DNA from: Corynebacterium wankanglinii
GTDB lineage: Bacteria > Actinomycetota > Actinomycetes > Mycobacteriales > Mycobacteriaceae
Direction of reading: 5' to 3'
Assembly (NCBI GenBank): GCA_014490595.1
Contig: CP061031.1
Location: forward strand, 1,674,001 to 1,738,000
Length of the DNA stretch: 64,000 nucleotides
Part shown: piece by piece, positions 1 through 9,443 of the stretch
How positions within the stretch are numbered: the stretch's first letter is position 1
Layout: each line of letters begins with the position of its first letter
The notes under the pieces: model-generated
What the model was told of the DNA's origin: nothing
Database searches by the model: none
The model's input: only the letters and a program-made list of their open reading frames with translations
Translations under genes and position numbers: made by a program

Positions 1-324
1 CGGCCGCCCCCATCAGTGCAAGAGGCGCGGCCGCACCGAACCAGACCGTGTCAATGTGGTACAGGCGGACCAGCCGCTGGAGCTCACGCACAGTCGCAGG
101 GGTCGGCAGCATAACCCGGTGAGGCCAACGCACCACGGTGTAGGGCACGGTTTGGTCCCACTCGCCGGCCGTTAACGCATCCTGCACGGACGCGAACACG
201 ACGAGCGAATCCGGCCCCTCCCGCCGAGCCAGCTCTGCGGCGAAGTCGCGCAAATACGACTGAATCCCACCCATAGTGGGCGGGAAGTCGTTGGTGACAA
301 GGAGCGTCCTAATAGCGCACAGCA
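1..324 (-). CDS. pimB': PimB'-type mannosyltransferase (N-terminal part, cut by window edge)
   Basis: This is the first ~107 residues of a GT4 glycosyltransferase running off the left edge. The visible segments TLLVTNDFPP, GGIQSYLRDF, VMLPTP and VWFGAAAPLALM match corynebacterial PimB', which adds the second mannose to phosphatidylinositol mannosides from GDP-mannose on the cytoplasmic face of the membrane. The GGIQSY stretch is the usual N-terminal glycine-rich loop of the family. The likely start is a GTG at 324 that overlaps the end of the upstream NlpC/P60 gene by 16 bases, suggesting translational coupling. No closer start codon fits the conserved N-terminus. The donor-binding half lies outside the window. 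Confidence 0.85.
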
Positions 325-1334
325 CCCTGAATCGGCATCGACGTCAGCGGCACCACCTGAACCGGAATGCCGTAGTCCGACGAGTGGACCACCATCCCGT
401 CGCCGATGTACATGCCCACGTGCGTGACCCCGGGGTAATAGCCAATGATGTCTCCGGGCTGGAGGGCGTCCAGGGACACCGGGGTGCCGCCCGCGAGCTG
501 CGCCTGCGACGTGCGCGGAATGCCGATACCGTTCTGCGCATACGCCCACACCATCAGACCCGAGCAGTCAAATGCGTCCGGGCCAGCTGAGCCCCAGCCG
601 TAAGGTTTACCCAGCTGCGCCAATGCAGCTGCCACAATTCCGGAATCTACTCCCGGCAGGGAGGCCGTATCCACGGGGTGATCTTTGGTCACCCAGCGCT
701 GCCGGTCCGCCTCATTCAAGCTATCCACCCGGCGCTCAATATCGGCCACGCGGCGATCTAATTCCCCGCGCTCCTTCTCCAGTTTCCTGCGCTTGCCGTC
801 GAGCTCATTTCGGGCGTGCTGGGCCTCCGCCACCGCGATGTTCGCCGTCGTGGCGCGATCAGCCGCAACTCGGTTCGCATCTTCCAGCTCAGTCAGCGCG
901 CGCTGGGAGTTGCGCCCGAGGGCTGCGAGGTACGCGGAGCGGTCGATCGCTTCCTGCGGGGTACCGGAATCCAGCGTGGTCAGCAGCGCTTCCGATTGAG
1001 GCATGCGGTATCGGGACTGGGCGATGTCGCCGACGTTTTTCCGCTGCGCGTCGCTGACGCCGCGCAGCGTGTCCAACTGGGCCTTCGCATCTGCCGCGCG
1101 GGCATTGGCCGAGCGCAGCTTCGCCTCGGAGTCCGAGATCTGATCCTCCAGACCTTTAATCTCTTCAGCTTTCGCGGTAGCTTCGTGCGAAACTGACTCC
1201 ATCTCGTCGATCAACGCGTCTACATCGTCGGCCTGTGCCAGCGGAGAGAAGATGACGGCCGAGGTTGTCACGCCACCCGCCATCGCGGCAGCGATGACAC
1301 GGGAGCGGTTGGAGCGGATCGAGTGCTTGCCCAC
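309..1334 (-). CDS. secreted coiled-coil NlpC/P60 peptidoglycan hydrolase
   Basis: This 341-residue protein has a signal peptide (residues ~1-35, ending near AQA), a long charged coiled-coil (~38-210) and a C-terminal NlpC/P60 domain (~225-341). The catalytic Cys is C257 in DCSG, the His is H305 in THVG and the third polar residue is H317. This is the RipA/Cg2401-like architecture of D,L-endopeptidases that cleave stem peptides during daughter-cell separation. The start is a GTG at 1334 with AAGGGG about 8 bases upstream; it gives a complete signal peptide. It lies between pimB' and a second NlpC/P60 gene, the same neighbourhood as in C. glutamicum. Confidence 0.88.
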   Translation of the reverse strand: MGKHSIRSNRSRVIAAAMAGGVTTSAVIFSPLAQADDVDALIDEMESVSHEATAKAEEIKGLEDQISDSEAKLRSANARAADAKAQLDTLRGVSDAQRKNVGDIAQSRYRMPQSEALLTTLDSGTPQEAIDRSAYLAALGRNSQRALTELEDANRVAADRATTANIAVAEAQHARNELDGKRRKLEKERGELDRRVADIERRVDSLNEADRQRWVTKDHPVDTASLPGVDSGIVAAALAQLGKPYGWGSAGPDAFDCSGLMVWAYAQNGIGIPRTSQAQLAGGTPVSLDALQPGDIIGYYPGVTHVGMYIGDGMVVHSSDYGIPVQVVPLTSMPIQGAVRY

Positions 1335-1464
1335 TTGGAAACCCCTTCAGATACGGGAAAGAACGAACAAACTATAGCTGCTGCGGAGACCGTCGCCAAG
1401 CAAAATGCCCGAGCTGTGATTTGTGTGAATACTGAGGATTACGGGTTAAGCGCCAAAAAAGAAT

Positions 1465-1494
1465 TGCCCCGCATCGCCGAGACGAAGCGGGGCA
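1465..1494 (-). terminator. intrinsic terminator of the second NlpC/P60 gene
   Basis: TGCCCCGC (1465-1472) and GCGGGGCA (1487-1494) form a perfect 8-bp stem. On the minus strand it is followed by ATTCTTTTTT. It sits directly after the stop codon at 1510, so it should end transcription before the coiled-coil NlpC/P60 gene, which therefore has its own promoter in 1335-1464. Confidence 0.85.
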
Positions 1495-1509
1495 CTGAGC
1501 CTTCAGAAC

Positions 1510-2274
1510 TTAGAAGCGAACCACGGAGTGGATCGGCATCATGTTCAGGCTACGGTAGCCCACCGGGATACCAGAGTTCAGCGCGTCGATGATCTGGCCG
1601 TTACCAGCGTAAATAGCGACGTGGGAGGCGCCGCCGTAGTAGACGACGATGTCCCCCGGCTGAATGTCACTGAGAGCAACCTGCTGGCCGGCGGATGCCT
1701 GCGCCTGAGAGGTGCGGGGAATGGACTTGCCAACCTGGGCGTACACCCAAGAGGTGAAACCGGAGCAGTCGAAAGCGTTCGGGCCTGCGGCGCCGTACAC
1801 GTACGGGGAGCCAACCTTGGACTGCGCGATAGACACGATGCGCTCGCCAATGGAGGGCTGCGGAGCCGGGGCAGGCGCCTGGACCGGTGCGGCGTAGGTC
1901 TGCTGGACCGGGGCCGGCGCAGCCGGGCGCACCTGCTGCTCCACGTTAGCCAGGAACTGGCTAAATCCCGGGACGTTGGCCACACCCGGCATCGCCTTCA
2001 CAGTGGCGATAGCGTTCTGAATGTTGCCGCCAGCGGACTGACCCGCCACGGAGGGGATCCAAGCCTCAATGCCCGGGATGTCGGCGATTCCCGGAACGTT
2101 TTCGATACCCGGAACCTGAACGGAAACCGGTGTGTTGGGAACACGAACCTCAGCTGCGGAGGCGGCTGCCGGCGCTACCAGTGCAGCGCCTGCGGCGATT
2201 GCGGCGGTTGCCGCTGCTGCGCGCGCTGCGGTGTTTTCCTGGCGACGGTGCTTTGCCACGATAGTTTTCTCCAT
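1510..2274 (-). CDS. secreted NlpC/P60 endopeptidase (Cg2402/NlpC-like)
   Basis: This 254-residue protein has a signal peptide (to about residue 41, ASA), a spacer rich in VPGI-type repeats (~50-110), a Pro/Ala/Gln linker and an NlpC/P60 domain (~140-254). C170 is in DCSG and H218 in SHVA; the third position is D230, where the neighbouring paralogue has His. It would hydrolyse peptidoglycan stem peptides outside the cell. The ATG at 2274 is preceded by GAAGAGAAG. In C. glutamicum the equivalent gene is repressed by the MtrAB system; the 2275-2733 region has several GTAAC words but I cannot prove a site. Confidence 0.87.
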   Translation of the reverse strand: MEKTIVAKHRRQENTAARAAAATAAIAAGAALVAPAAASAAEVRVPNTPVSVQVPGIENVPGIADIPGIEAWIPSVAGQSAGGNIQNAIATVKAMPGVANVPGFSQFLANVEQQVRPAAPAPVQQTYAAPVQAPAPAPQPSIGERIVSIAQSKVGSPYVYGAAGPNAFDCSGFTSWVYAQVGKSIPRTSQAQASAGQQVALSDIQPGDIVVYYGGASHVAIYAGNGQIIDALNSGIPVGYRSLNMMPIHSVVRF

Positions 2275-2833
2275 ATCTTCTCTTCGCCAACCGGGTTAGC
2301 TGTCGGGCGGGGTGTTGAGAAAAGGCCCTGCGCCCCACGGGAGTTTTGGCCCCACTGTGGTTCCCCAGTCCCCGTTTCAGCGATCCGCGGGTGCGAAACA
2401 CCGTTTCGGGTAACGGCTCATATGTTCTTTTCGGTACATGCTGCCAACGGCTGTTGTCGCAATGTCTCGATCAGGTTACGAAACGGCAACAAGGCTGTCC
2501 ACCCGCCACGCCGTTACACAACCGTTTATCAAGAGAAATCCACCACTCTCGGACACGCTCGCCCTCAAGAACTGCGCCCCTAAATACGTGTCCAGCGGCT
2601 ACAGATATACGTCCTGAACTGGAAATTAGCTCCAGAATGCCAACGCAAATGGGCCGCCAGTTTTAGATACAACCACACATAAATTCGCTCTGTGCGCTTC
2701 ATCACACAGGCTTGTTTACCGCTCTGTAACAATGCGAAACCCCCTCACCCACTGGCGGGTGAGGGGGTTGAGCAGCCGGGCCGCTCTCGCGGGACGAGAG
2801 AACTACTCGGCGCTGTTGTGGGTTGCGTCGCGG
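2275..2833. other. intergenic region between the NlpC/P60 gene and qcrB
   Basis: I see no gene in these 559 bases. The half next to 2274 should hold the minus-strand promoter and leader of the NlpC/P60 gene. A possible pair on the minus strand is TTGGCA and TATGAG near 2416-2447, but the spacing (about 19) is poor. The pentamer GTAAC/GTTAC occurs at 2410, 2475, 2513 and 2726, resembling half sites of MtrA. The half next to qcrB holds a terminator (2738-2769). Confidence 0.5.
2738..2769 (-). terminator. terminator downstream of qcrB
   Basis: AACCCCCTCACCC (2738-2750) pairs perfectly over 13 bp with GGGTGAGGGGGTT (2757-2769), with a 6-base loop. It lies 65 bases past the qcrB stop at the end of the ctaE-qcrCAB cluster. 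The tail on the minus strand is weak in T (TCGCATTG), so it may act through stem strength. Confidence 0.75.
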
Positions 2834-4433
2834 TCAGAGCGATCCTTCGTGGCCTCGTGAGCGGCGCAGCGTCTCAACAGCCTCGTGGTGGTTCTGCTCC
2901 TCCGCATCTCGCACGCGCTCGGTGACGCCAAGCTCAGCCGGCGAGAACTTGCCGATGGTATCGGAGTCCGCAAAGCCGAGCTGGTTCATCTGCTTCGGAA
3001 CGCGGGCACCTGCGTACTCCAGCGGCACCGGGTGACCGTGGTCATCCACAGGGCCGAGCGGCTGGTGGATCTCCACGAACGCACCGTTAGGCAGGCGCTT
3101 GATAATGCCGGTCTCGATACCGTGCTCCAGCACCTCACGGTCGGAGCGCTGCAGGCCGATGCAGAGGCGGTACGTGATGAAGAACGCCAACGGCGGCAGC
3201 ACGATCAGGCCGATACGGCCAACCCAAGTCATCGCGTTCAGCGAGATCTGGAAGAAGTGAGCCACGTGGTCGTTACCACCGGAGAGAGTTAGCAGCAGGA
3301 AGAACGTCAGGCCCATGACGCCAACACCAGTGCGTACCGGAACGTCACGCGGACGCTGCAGCAGGTTGTGGTGGGCGTGTCGCCGGTCACCTTCTGCTCG
3401 ATAAACGGGTAGCTGATCAGCAGCACGACCATCAAGCCACACAGCAGCGCCACCCAGAACGCACCAGGGATGGTGTAGTTCCCGAGGTAGAGCTCCCACG
3501 CCGGCATGACACGGGCGGCGCCGTCCGTCCACAGCATGTAAATATCAGGCTGGGAACCAGCGGAAACCTGCGACGGGTTATAGGGGCCAAGGTTCCAGAT
3601 GGAGTTGATGGAAGTCAGACCAGCCATACCGGCGAGCACAGCGAAGACGACCATCATGTAGCCAATTGCCTCAGTCGCAAACACCGGAAGAATGCGGACA
3701 CCGACAACGTTGTTCTCCGTACGGCCCGGGCCCGGGAACTGGGTGTGCTTCTGGAACCAGACGAGTGCAAGGTGAGCCGCGACCAGGGCGAGGATGATGC
3801 CCGGCAGGATCAGCACGTGGAGGATGTAGAAGCGGTCCAGCATCAGATCGGACGGGAAGTCGCCGCCGAAGATAGCCCAGTGGATCCAGGTACCGATGAT
3901 CGGCAACCCCAGGATGATGGCGGACATGATTCGCAGGCCGACGCCGGAGAGCAGGTCGTCCGGCAAGGAGTAACCCATGAAGCCCTCGATCATGCCCAGC
4001 AGCACGAGGTGACGCCGATGAGCCAGTTCGCCTCACGCGGACGACGGAACGCACCGGTGAAGAACACACGCATCATGTGGGCGAACATCGCCATCATGAA
4101 CATCAGTGCGGCCCAGTGGTGCATCTGGCGGACAAAGAGGCCGCCACGGACGTCGAAGGAGATATCCAACGCAGTGGCGTAGGCACGAGACATCTCGACG
4201 CCGTTGAGCGGGAGGTACGCACCGTCGTAGATCACCTTGGTGATGGACGGGTCGAAGAACAGTGCCAGGTAAATACCGGTCAGCAGCAGGATGATGAAGC
4301 TGTACAGCGCCATCTCACCGAGCATGAATGACCAGTGGGTCGGAAAGACCTTGTTCAGCTGCGGGCGAAGGACGCCCGAAATGGTGTAGCGCGAATCAAC
4401 GTTGTCCGCGACTTGATCAAGTTTAGTGCTCAT
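2834..4433 (-). CDS. qcrB: cytochrome bc1 complex cytochrome b subunit (two apparent frameshifts)
   Basis: This gene encodes the membrane cytochrome b of the menaquinol:cytochrome c reductase, with about 533 residues after repair, close to the C. glutamicum length. Three frames carry consecutive parts. Residues 1-~142 include the membrane helices and HH heme-ligand region ([12 protein letters not shown]). The middle part runs from [20 protein letters not shown] to VTGDTP. The last part runs from [17 protein letters not shown] to the stop. The breaks fall at GG 4008-4009 (GGG expected) and GGG 3373-3375 (GGGG expected); adding one base at each restores the family sequence. The ATG overlaps the qcrA stop by one base (TAATG). 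I read the breaks as sequence error, since the gene is conserved throughout. Confidence 0.88.
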
Positions 4434-5653
4434 TAGGACTGACGCTCCCAGAATGCCGGGCCGACGGGCTCGATGAAGTTCCCGTTGGCGATGAGGTAAC
4501 CGTCTTCGTCAACAGTCACAGGAAGCTGCGGCAGTGCACGGGCCGCCGGCCCGAAGACCGGCTTGCCGTACTGCAGAGCGTCGAACTGCGACTGGTGGCA
4601 CGGGCACAGGATGCGGTTGGTTTGAGCCTCGTAGAGCGAGGTCGGGCAACCGATGTGCGTGCAGATCTTGGAGTAGGCGTAGTAGTCGCCGTAGTGGAAG
4701 TCTTCCTGGCCCTCGCGCTCGATCGCCTTCTCCGCGTCCTGCGAGCGCAGGCGGATCAGCATGACCGGGTTGCGGGGACCGTGGATGGAGTGCATGTGGT
4801 GCTCGTAGACATCGCGGGTCGGGTCGTATTCCGCACCGTCGTTGACGTCGTCCGGGTACAGCGGGAAAACCGTCTCCATCGCTGCAGCAGCCAGGTCCTC
4901 CGGGCGCATACGCACCAAGCGGGAAACACCCGCCGTGGTGTAGTGGGAGCCAGCCTCGCCCTCGTGCAGCTCAGCGATGGCGCCGGTGTCGCGGCCGAGG
5001 TAGACCTTCACGCCCTTGTCCTGGATGGTCCAGCCATGAGTCCACAGCGTGCCGTCGCCGTGGTAGTCCAGTTCGTGGCGGACTTTCCACGGGTTCTTAA
5101 TCATGCCACCAAGCGGCGCGATGACCATCAGGCCAGCGAGCACACCAGCGGTGCCGAGCAGGCCCTTCAATGCTTTACGACGACCAAGGGTCGACGTCTC
5201 CCAAGCGTCATTCAGCAACGCGGTCGTAGTCCGGCGATCCAGCTCGCTCGAGCGGCCGTCGTGGCGGCGCTGTACAGCGATCTCCTCCGGGACGAACTTC
5301 TTCACGTACTGGATGATTGACACGCCGAGGGCGCAGAATGCCAAACCCGCGGTAAGGCCGAGCAACGGCGTGTACAGGGTGTAGACCCAGAGGCCGTCGT
5401 CGCCATGGAACTTTGGCTGCCACGGCCAGAACAGGTAGACGCCCAAAAACGCCAGTGCGCTGAGCACCGAAATAGTCAGCCAGATGCCGATGCCGGTTGC
5501 CGCGGATTTCTCCCGCGGGTCACCCTCGACCGGAAAGCGCTCCTTGCGGTACGCGACGGTGACGTCGTCGAGCTCGGTACCGAGAGCTGCCAGCTCCGCA
5601 TTGTTCATGCGGTCGAGCTCCTCCACCGTGTATTTCTTATTCACTTCACTCAT
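4433..5653 (-). CDS. qcrA: Rieske iron-sulfur subunit of cytochrome bc1
   Basis: This 406-residue protein has the actinobacterial QcrA layout: a charged N-terminus, about three membrane helices (two near 75-95 and 110-135 and one near 190-210 after an RRKALKG motif) and a C-terminal Rieske domain. CTHIGC and CPCHQSQFD provide the two Cys and two His ligands of the [2Fe-2S] cluster. It transfers electrons from menaquinol to the diheme cytochrome c1. The ATG at 5653 was chosen because it overlaps the qcrC stop as ATGA and begins the conserved MSEVNKKY sequence. It is translationally coupled to qcrC before it and qcrB after it. Confidence 0.94.
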   Translation of the reverse strand: MSEVNKKYTVEELDRMNNAELAALGTELDDVTVAYRKERFPVEGDPREKSAATGIGIWLTISVLSALAFLGVYLFWPWQPKFHGDDGLWVYTLYTPLLGLTAGLAFCALGVSIIQYVKKFVPEEIAVQRRHDGRSSELDRRTTTALLNDAWETSTLGRRKALKGLLGTAGVLAGLMVIAPLGGMIKNPWKVRHELDYHGDGTLWTHGWTIQDKGVKVYLGRDTGAIAELHEGEAGSHYTTAGVSRLVRMRPEDLAAAAMETVFPLYPDDVNDGAEYDPTRDVYEHHMHSIHGPRNPVMLIRLRSQDAEKAIEREGQEDFHYGDYYAYSKICTHIGCPTSLYEAQTNRILCPCHQSQFDALQYGKPVFGPAARALPQLPVTVDEDGYLIANGNFIEPVGPAFWERQS

Positions 5654-6498
5654 GAGCGAGATCCAATCCACATAGCAGCGGCAGCGACCAAGGTCACGCC
5701 GATGATCCACATCGCCATACCTTCAGAAACCGGTCCGAGGCCGCCGAGTGCGTAGCCACCCGGGGACGGAGTTTCCTTGGTGGACTTGATGAAGGCGATG
5801 ATGTCCTTCTTCTCGTCAGCCGACAGCTGGCGGTCGGAGAATTTCGGCATGTTCTGCGGGCCGGTGAGCATGGCCTGGTAGATCTCCTGCTCGTTGGCGG
5901 GATCCAGCTCAGGCGCGTACTTGCCGGAGGACAGCGCGCCACCACGACCGGTGAAGCTGTGGCAGGACGCGCAGTTCAGGCGGAACAGTTCGCCGCCGCG
6001 GGCGACGTCGCCGGCCTGGATTTGGCCGTCAAAGTCCTTGCCGCGCAGTTCCTCTTTTGCGAGGGAGCCGTCGGGGTTGTAGACGAGCTCCGGGCCGCCG
6101 CCGTTGGCAGCGACGTAAGCCGCGAGGGCCAGTGCCTGCTCCTCGGTGTAACGCGGACGCTTGCGCTCAGCCTGTGCGTCGTTGGACATCATCGGCATGC
6201 GGCCAGAGTTGACCTGGAAGTACACGGCGCCCTCGCCGGTACCGATCAGCGACGGACCGCGATCTTCGACGCCCTGGAGGTTAGCGCCATGGCAGGTGAT
6301 GCAGGCGACGTCGTAGAGGTCCTTGCCCTCCTGGATCATCGCCTGATCATCGCGGGCTGCGGTTGCCACCTGCGTATTCGGGGTCAGGGCGGACGCGAGC
6401 AGGCCCGCACCCGTCAACCCCAGCGTCAGGGCTGCGGCGCCAGCGAGCGTGCGCTGCGTCTTGCGTCCCTGGCGCTTCTTCTTGGGTGAGTTTTCCAT
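5650..6498 (-). CDS. qcrC: diheme cytochrome c1 subunit
   Basis: This 282-residue protein has an N-terminal membrane anchor or signal (~17-40), two CxxCH heme c sites (C66-H70 and C176-H180) and a C-terminal helix (~258-278). Actinobacteria lack a soluble cytochrome c, and the second heme of QcrC passes electrons straight to the CuA centre of CtaC in the bc1-aa3 supercomplex. The second site is followed by KYAPELDPA and a [10 protein letters not shown] methionine-ligand region. The ATG at 6498 has AAGGGA upstream. It follows ctaE by 56 bases and overlaps qcrA by 4. Confidence 0.95.
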   Translation of the reverse strand: MENSPKKKRQGRKTQRTLAGAAALTLGLTGAGLLASALTPNTQVATAARDDQAMIQEGKDLYDVACITCHGANLQGVEDRGPSLIGTGEGAVYFQVNSGRMPMMSNDAQAERKRPRYTEEQALALAAYVAANGGGPELVYNPDGSLAKEELRGKDFDGQIQAGDVARGGELFRLNCASCHSFTGRGGALSSGKYAPELDPANEQEIYQAMLTGPQNMPKFSDRQLSADEKKDIIAFIKSTKETPSPGGYALGGLGPVSEGMAMWIIGVTLVAAAAMWIGSRS

Positions 6499-6554
6499 TG
6501 TGTTCCCTTAGCGACTTTTCAGAATTTGCCTCGTACGGTTGCAGCTCGTCTGAG

Positions 6555-7174
6555 CTACTGCACCAGGTAGAGAGTGATGAACACGCCGACCCAGATGGCG
6601 TCGACGAAGTGCCAGTAGTAGGAAACGGCCATTGCGGCGGTTGCCTGCGCCGGTGTGAACTTCGACTTGGCCACGCGCATCAAGACGATGATGAAGGCAA
6701 TGATGCCGGCGGTCACGTGAGCCATGTGGAAGCCGGTGATGATGTAGAACACCGAGCCGTACACACTGGATTGCGGAGTAACACCCGCCGACACCATTTC
6801 GGTCCACTCGAATGCCACGAGGCCGAGGAAGATAACGCCCAGCACCACGGTCACGGTGAACCACTTGCGCAGGCCGAATACGTCACCCCTCTCTGCGGCG
6901 AAGACACCGAATTGGGAGGTGAAGGAGGAAGCAATCAGCACGACAGTGATGATTGCGCCGAACAGGACGTTGAGGTGGTCCGTCTGGTTGCTCCAGTCAC
7001 CTGCGGCGAGGCCGTTTGCGCGCGACGTGAAGTACATCGCGAACAAACCGGCGAAGAAATGAGCTCTTGGGCGAGGAACGCGATCGTGCCCACGCTGACC
7101 ATGTTCGGACGGTTCAGCGCTGGGACGCGATTCTGCGGCGTCGCCATATCTTGGTTTGTCATTGCGGTCGTCAC
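6555..7174 (-). CDS. ctaE: cytochrome c oxidase subunit III (one apparent frameshift)
   Basis: Subunit III of the aa3 oxidase, about 206 residues after repair. It has the family sequences ALNRPNMVSVGTIAF, SRANGLAAGD, FGVFAAERGDVFGLRKW and SYYWHFVDAIW and about five membrane helices. The frame breaks at AAA 7057-7059, where GAAGAAATGAGC should read GAAGAACATGAGC, restoring ELMFFAGLFAMYF. The start is probably the GTG at 7174, because a minus-strand GATAAT box (7187-7182) lies 7 bases upstream, as in a leaderless transcript. An ATG at 7162 is the alternative. It is the first gene of ctaE-qcrCAB. Confidence 0.88.
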
Positions 7175-7512
7175 GGGTGAGATTATCCCCTATCTCGGCC
7201 TGATATTCATCTCACTCACCCCCGTAATTTTGCTGTGAGTGCGCGCCCAGCCAGCAAGTTCTTGCCTCTTGGCAACTCGGAAAAATTTTTTCAGCTCACG
7301 CGGGAACTTTTTCATCTGAAATACGACCAGAACACTGCTGGTCACCGGGCCCCTTCACCACGGGTTGACTTATCCCCTCTCGCCACCCCCCACTTTTTCC
7401 GTGGACTCCGCGAACACGCGCCAGTTCCTAGATGTGCTGGATCTCACACCTGTAGGGCGAACCGGCGGGCTCCAACAGGGGACAAACTTTCGGATGATCG
7501 AAGACAAAAGAA
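7175..7512. other. ctaE upstream region
   Basis: I see no gene here. Close to ctaE is the minus-strand -10 box GATAAT (7182-7187). Two short perfect inverted repeats are visible: GCAAG-TT-CTTGC near 7250-7261 and GACCAG-N7-CTGGTC at 7325-7343. The second could be an operator for the ctaE-qcrCAB operon, but its distance of over 130 bases from the start leaves this open. Confidence 0.4.
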
Positions 7513-7543
7513 CACCCCCGCCGCGGGGATCGCGGCGGGGGTG
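7513..7543 (-). terminator. terminator of the ctaC-ctaF operon
   Basis: CACCCCCGCCGCG (7513-7525) pairs perfectly with CGCGGCGGGGGTG (7531-7543) around a 5-base loop. On the minus strand it is followed by TTCTTTTGTCTT. It lies 13 bases after the ctaF stop. Confidence 0.92.
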
Positions 7544-7556
7544 AATACGTCGGCGG

Positions 7557-7988
7557 TTAGTGCTTCTCGCGCGGAATACCGTACTGCAAGCTCAGCATCG
7601 TGGTGGTGCCGATGAGGCAAACTGCACCGATAGCCAGCAGCCACAGCTGCCAGAAGGCGATGCCCAGGCCGAGGATGCAAATGGCCATCGCCATTGCGAA
7701 CGGCCAAATGGAGCTCGGGGAGAAGAAACCGAGCACGCCAGCGCCATCCTCGATCTCCGCCTCTTCCCAGTCCTCCGGAACAATGTCCATGCGGCGTTCC
7801 GTGATGTCGAGGTAACCGCCGAGCATGAACGAGAACACGGTGGCAAGCACGAGGCCGACCGAGCCGATCCACTCGATGCCGAAGAGGTATGCGTCCTCAC
7901 CAATCCAGGTGGTAGCGAGGATGTAGAACACGGCCATCAAAGCAAGGAAGGTGCCGATGGCGTAGAAAACCTTTGATCCAGTTCCCAT
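7557..7988 (-). CDS. ctaF: cytochrome c oxidase subunit IV
   Basis: This 143-residue membrane protein has about four hydrophobic helices (near 8-25, 35-55, 90-108 and 112-130) and the segments YLDITERRMD and EDWEEAEIEDGAG typical of actinobacterial CtaF. It is the small structural subunit that stabilises the aa3 oxidase. It follows ctaC by 18 bases and ends just before a strong terminator, so ctaC-ctaF is one operon. The ATG is preceded by the purine-rich GAAAGAGAGAG. Confidence 0.92.
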   Translation of the reverse strand: MGTGSKVFYAIGTFLALMAVFYILATTWIGEDAYLFGIEWIGSVGLVLATVFSFMLGGYLDITERRMDIVPEDWEEAEIEDGAGVLGFFSPSSIWPFAMAMAICILGLGIAFWQLWLLAIGAVCLIGTTTMLSLQYGIPREKH

Positions 7989-8006
7989 GGCTTCGCTCTC
8001 TCTTTC

Positions 8007-9101
8007 TTAAACGTTCGCGTTCGGGTCGACAGTGTTGTTGCCGTCGCGGGTGCCGGTGCGGTCCGAGACGAACGGACGGGTGGAGGTTGCGTACGGCTCC
8101 TCGCCGATGGAACGCAGAGCCTCGGAGTTAGCGGCGCCCGGGTTATCGCGACGGAACTGGATGTACCGCTCGAACTTCTCCGGTGTCACAGCGCGCACCT
8201 CGAAGTTCATCATCGCGTGGTAGGTACCGCACATCTCGGCACAGCGGCCGACGAACGCGCCCTCTTCTTCAATGCGCTCGATCTGGAACGCACGCTGCTG
8301 CTGGTTGTTTTCCGGGTGTGCGTACACATCGCGCTTGAACAGGAACTCCGGAACCCAGAACGCGTGGTTCACGTCACCGGAAGCGAGACGGAACTCGATC
8401 GGGGTGTCGGTGGGCAGGACGAGCACAGGTACCTCTTCGGTGGACCCGATGGTCTCGATCTGGTTGAAGTTCAGGTAGGACAGGTCGCCCATGGATGTGC
8501 CGTGAATCGGGTTCGCGTTGTGCATATCCTCGGGGTCGAACTTGGTGTCCTCGGCCAGGGCCTGTCGCTCGGTGTCCAGACCGTCGTAATCCCGGCCGTC
8601 CGCGGTGAGTTCGCCGTCGACCTCCGCGTAACCGAACTTCCAGTTCCACTGGTAGCCGGTGACGTCGACAGTCACCTTCGGGTCCTTATCCAGTGCGGTG
8701 GTGCGGGTCTGCGCCTGCACAGTGAAGAAGAACAGCACCATGACGATGACGATCGGCACGACCGTCAAGACCAGCTCCAGTGGAACGTTGTACTGCAGCT
8801 GCTTCGGGAACTCCCCTGCCCCCTGCTTGGCGCGGGCCTTCCTGTTCCAGCGGACGATCGCCATAATGAACAGGCCCCACATGGTGATGCCGATAATCCA
8901 GGCGGCAAGCCAAGTCCACACCCAGAAGTTGTACATCTGGGTACCCTCCGGAGTGACCGGGTCCGGCCAGCCCATGTCGAGGATGTTTGCGAGCGCCTCC
9001 GGCGCGGCGACGTCACAGCCGGCTAGCCCGAAGCCACCCAGCAGGAGCGCGCCCGCGACGCCGGCCTTCTTGGCGAAACCGCGGTTTACTTCCTTATCCA
9101 C
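8007..9101 (-). CDS. ctaC: cytochrome c oxidase subunit II
   Basis: This lipoprotein (364 residues) carries the CuA centre. From the GTG at 9101 it has a lipoprotein signal with lipobox GLAGC (C29), two membrane helices (~58-80 and ~100-122) and a C-terminal cupredoxin domain. His in VNHAFWVPEF and GRCAEMCGTYHAMM supply the CuA ligands. It accepts electrons from QcrC in the supercomplex. I chose this GTG rather than an upstream ATG at 9185 because AGGAAGG lies 9 bases before it and the lipoprotein signal then starts correctly. It is divergent from ltsA. Confidence 0.93.
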   Translation of the reverse strand: MDKEVNRGFAKKAGVAGALLLGGFGLAGCDVAAPEALANILDMGWPDPVTPEGTQMYNFWVWTWLAAWIIGITMWGLFIMAIVRWNRKARAKQGAGEFPKQLQYNVPLELVLTVVPIVIVMVLFFFTVQAQTRTTALDKDPKVTVDVTGYQWNWKFGYAEVDGELTADGRDYDGLDTERQALAEDTKFDPEDMHNANPIHGTSMGDLSYLNFNQIETIGSTEEVPVLVLPTDTPIEFRLASGDVNHAFWVPEFLFKRDVYAHPENNQQQRAFQIERIEEEGAFVGRCAEMCGTYHAMMNFEVRAVTPEKFERYIQFRRDNPGAANSEALRSIGEEPYATSTRPFVSDRTGTRDGNNTVDPNANV

Positions 9102-9443
9102 GTGTGTCTGCCTTCCTGTCCACACTAAAAACACTGAATGCCCATGTTCGTGACAGAACATTCCTACGGGGCCAGAATAGTTCATCTCGTCTGGGCCGTC
9201 GGAATCTTGGTGACGGGGGTGAGGGCGCTGGCCGAAGGAACGTCGATAAGCAACTGCTTAGCGACGAAATAGCTTCGCCCCGCGGCCGCCTGGGCTTAAA
9301 ACTTCATCCATAAGTTGGCCCCCTTATGGGGCACGGCGAAAGTTGGGCGCATCCGGTTCACGAAAACGGCAAGCAAAACCCTATTGTTGAGGGGACTTCT
9401 GGCCGCTACCGCGGCGCACCTATATATACGGAGAGGTTTCAGT
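9102..9443. promoter_or_regulatory. divergent control region between ctaC and ltsA
   Basis: There is no gene in these 342 bases. On the ctaC side a minus-strand TAGTGT (9122-9127) is a fair -10 box, and a palindrome (9144-9161) overlies its -35 region. On the ltsA side TATATA at 9421-9426 may be the -10 box, with GGAGAGG as ribosome binding site just before the ATG. A 7-bp perfect inverted repeat, CCATAAG-N8-CTTATGG, lies at 9308-9329. Confidence 0.55.
9144..9161. promoter_or_regulatory. palindromic candidate operator of ctaC
   Basis: ATGTTC (9144-9149), a 6-base spacer and GAACAT (9156-9161) form a perfect palindrome centred about 51 bases upstream of the ctaC start and overlapping the position of its -35 box. 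A protein bound here would block the promoter. I do not know the cognate regulator. Confidence 0.5.

Noticed and set aside
2834..4433. qcrB and the other broken genes as true pseudogenes
   Set aside because: Each protein sequence continues perfectly conserved across the break, and several are needed for respiration or amino acid synthesis; single-base errors in short runs explain them better.
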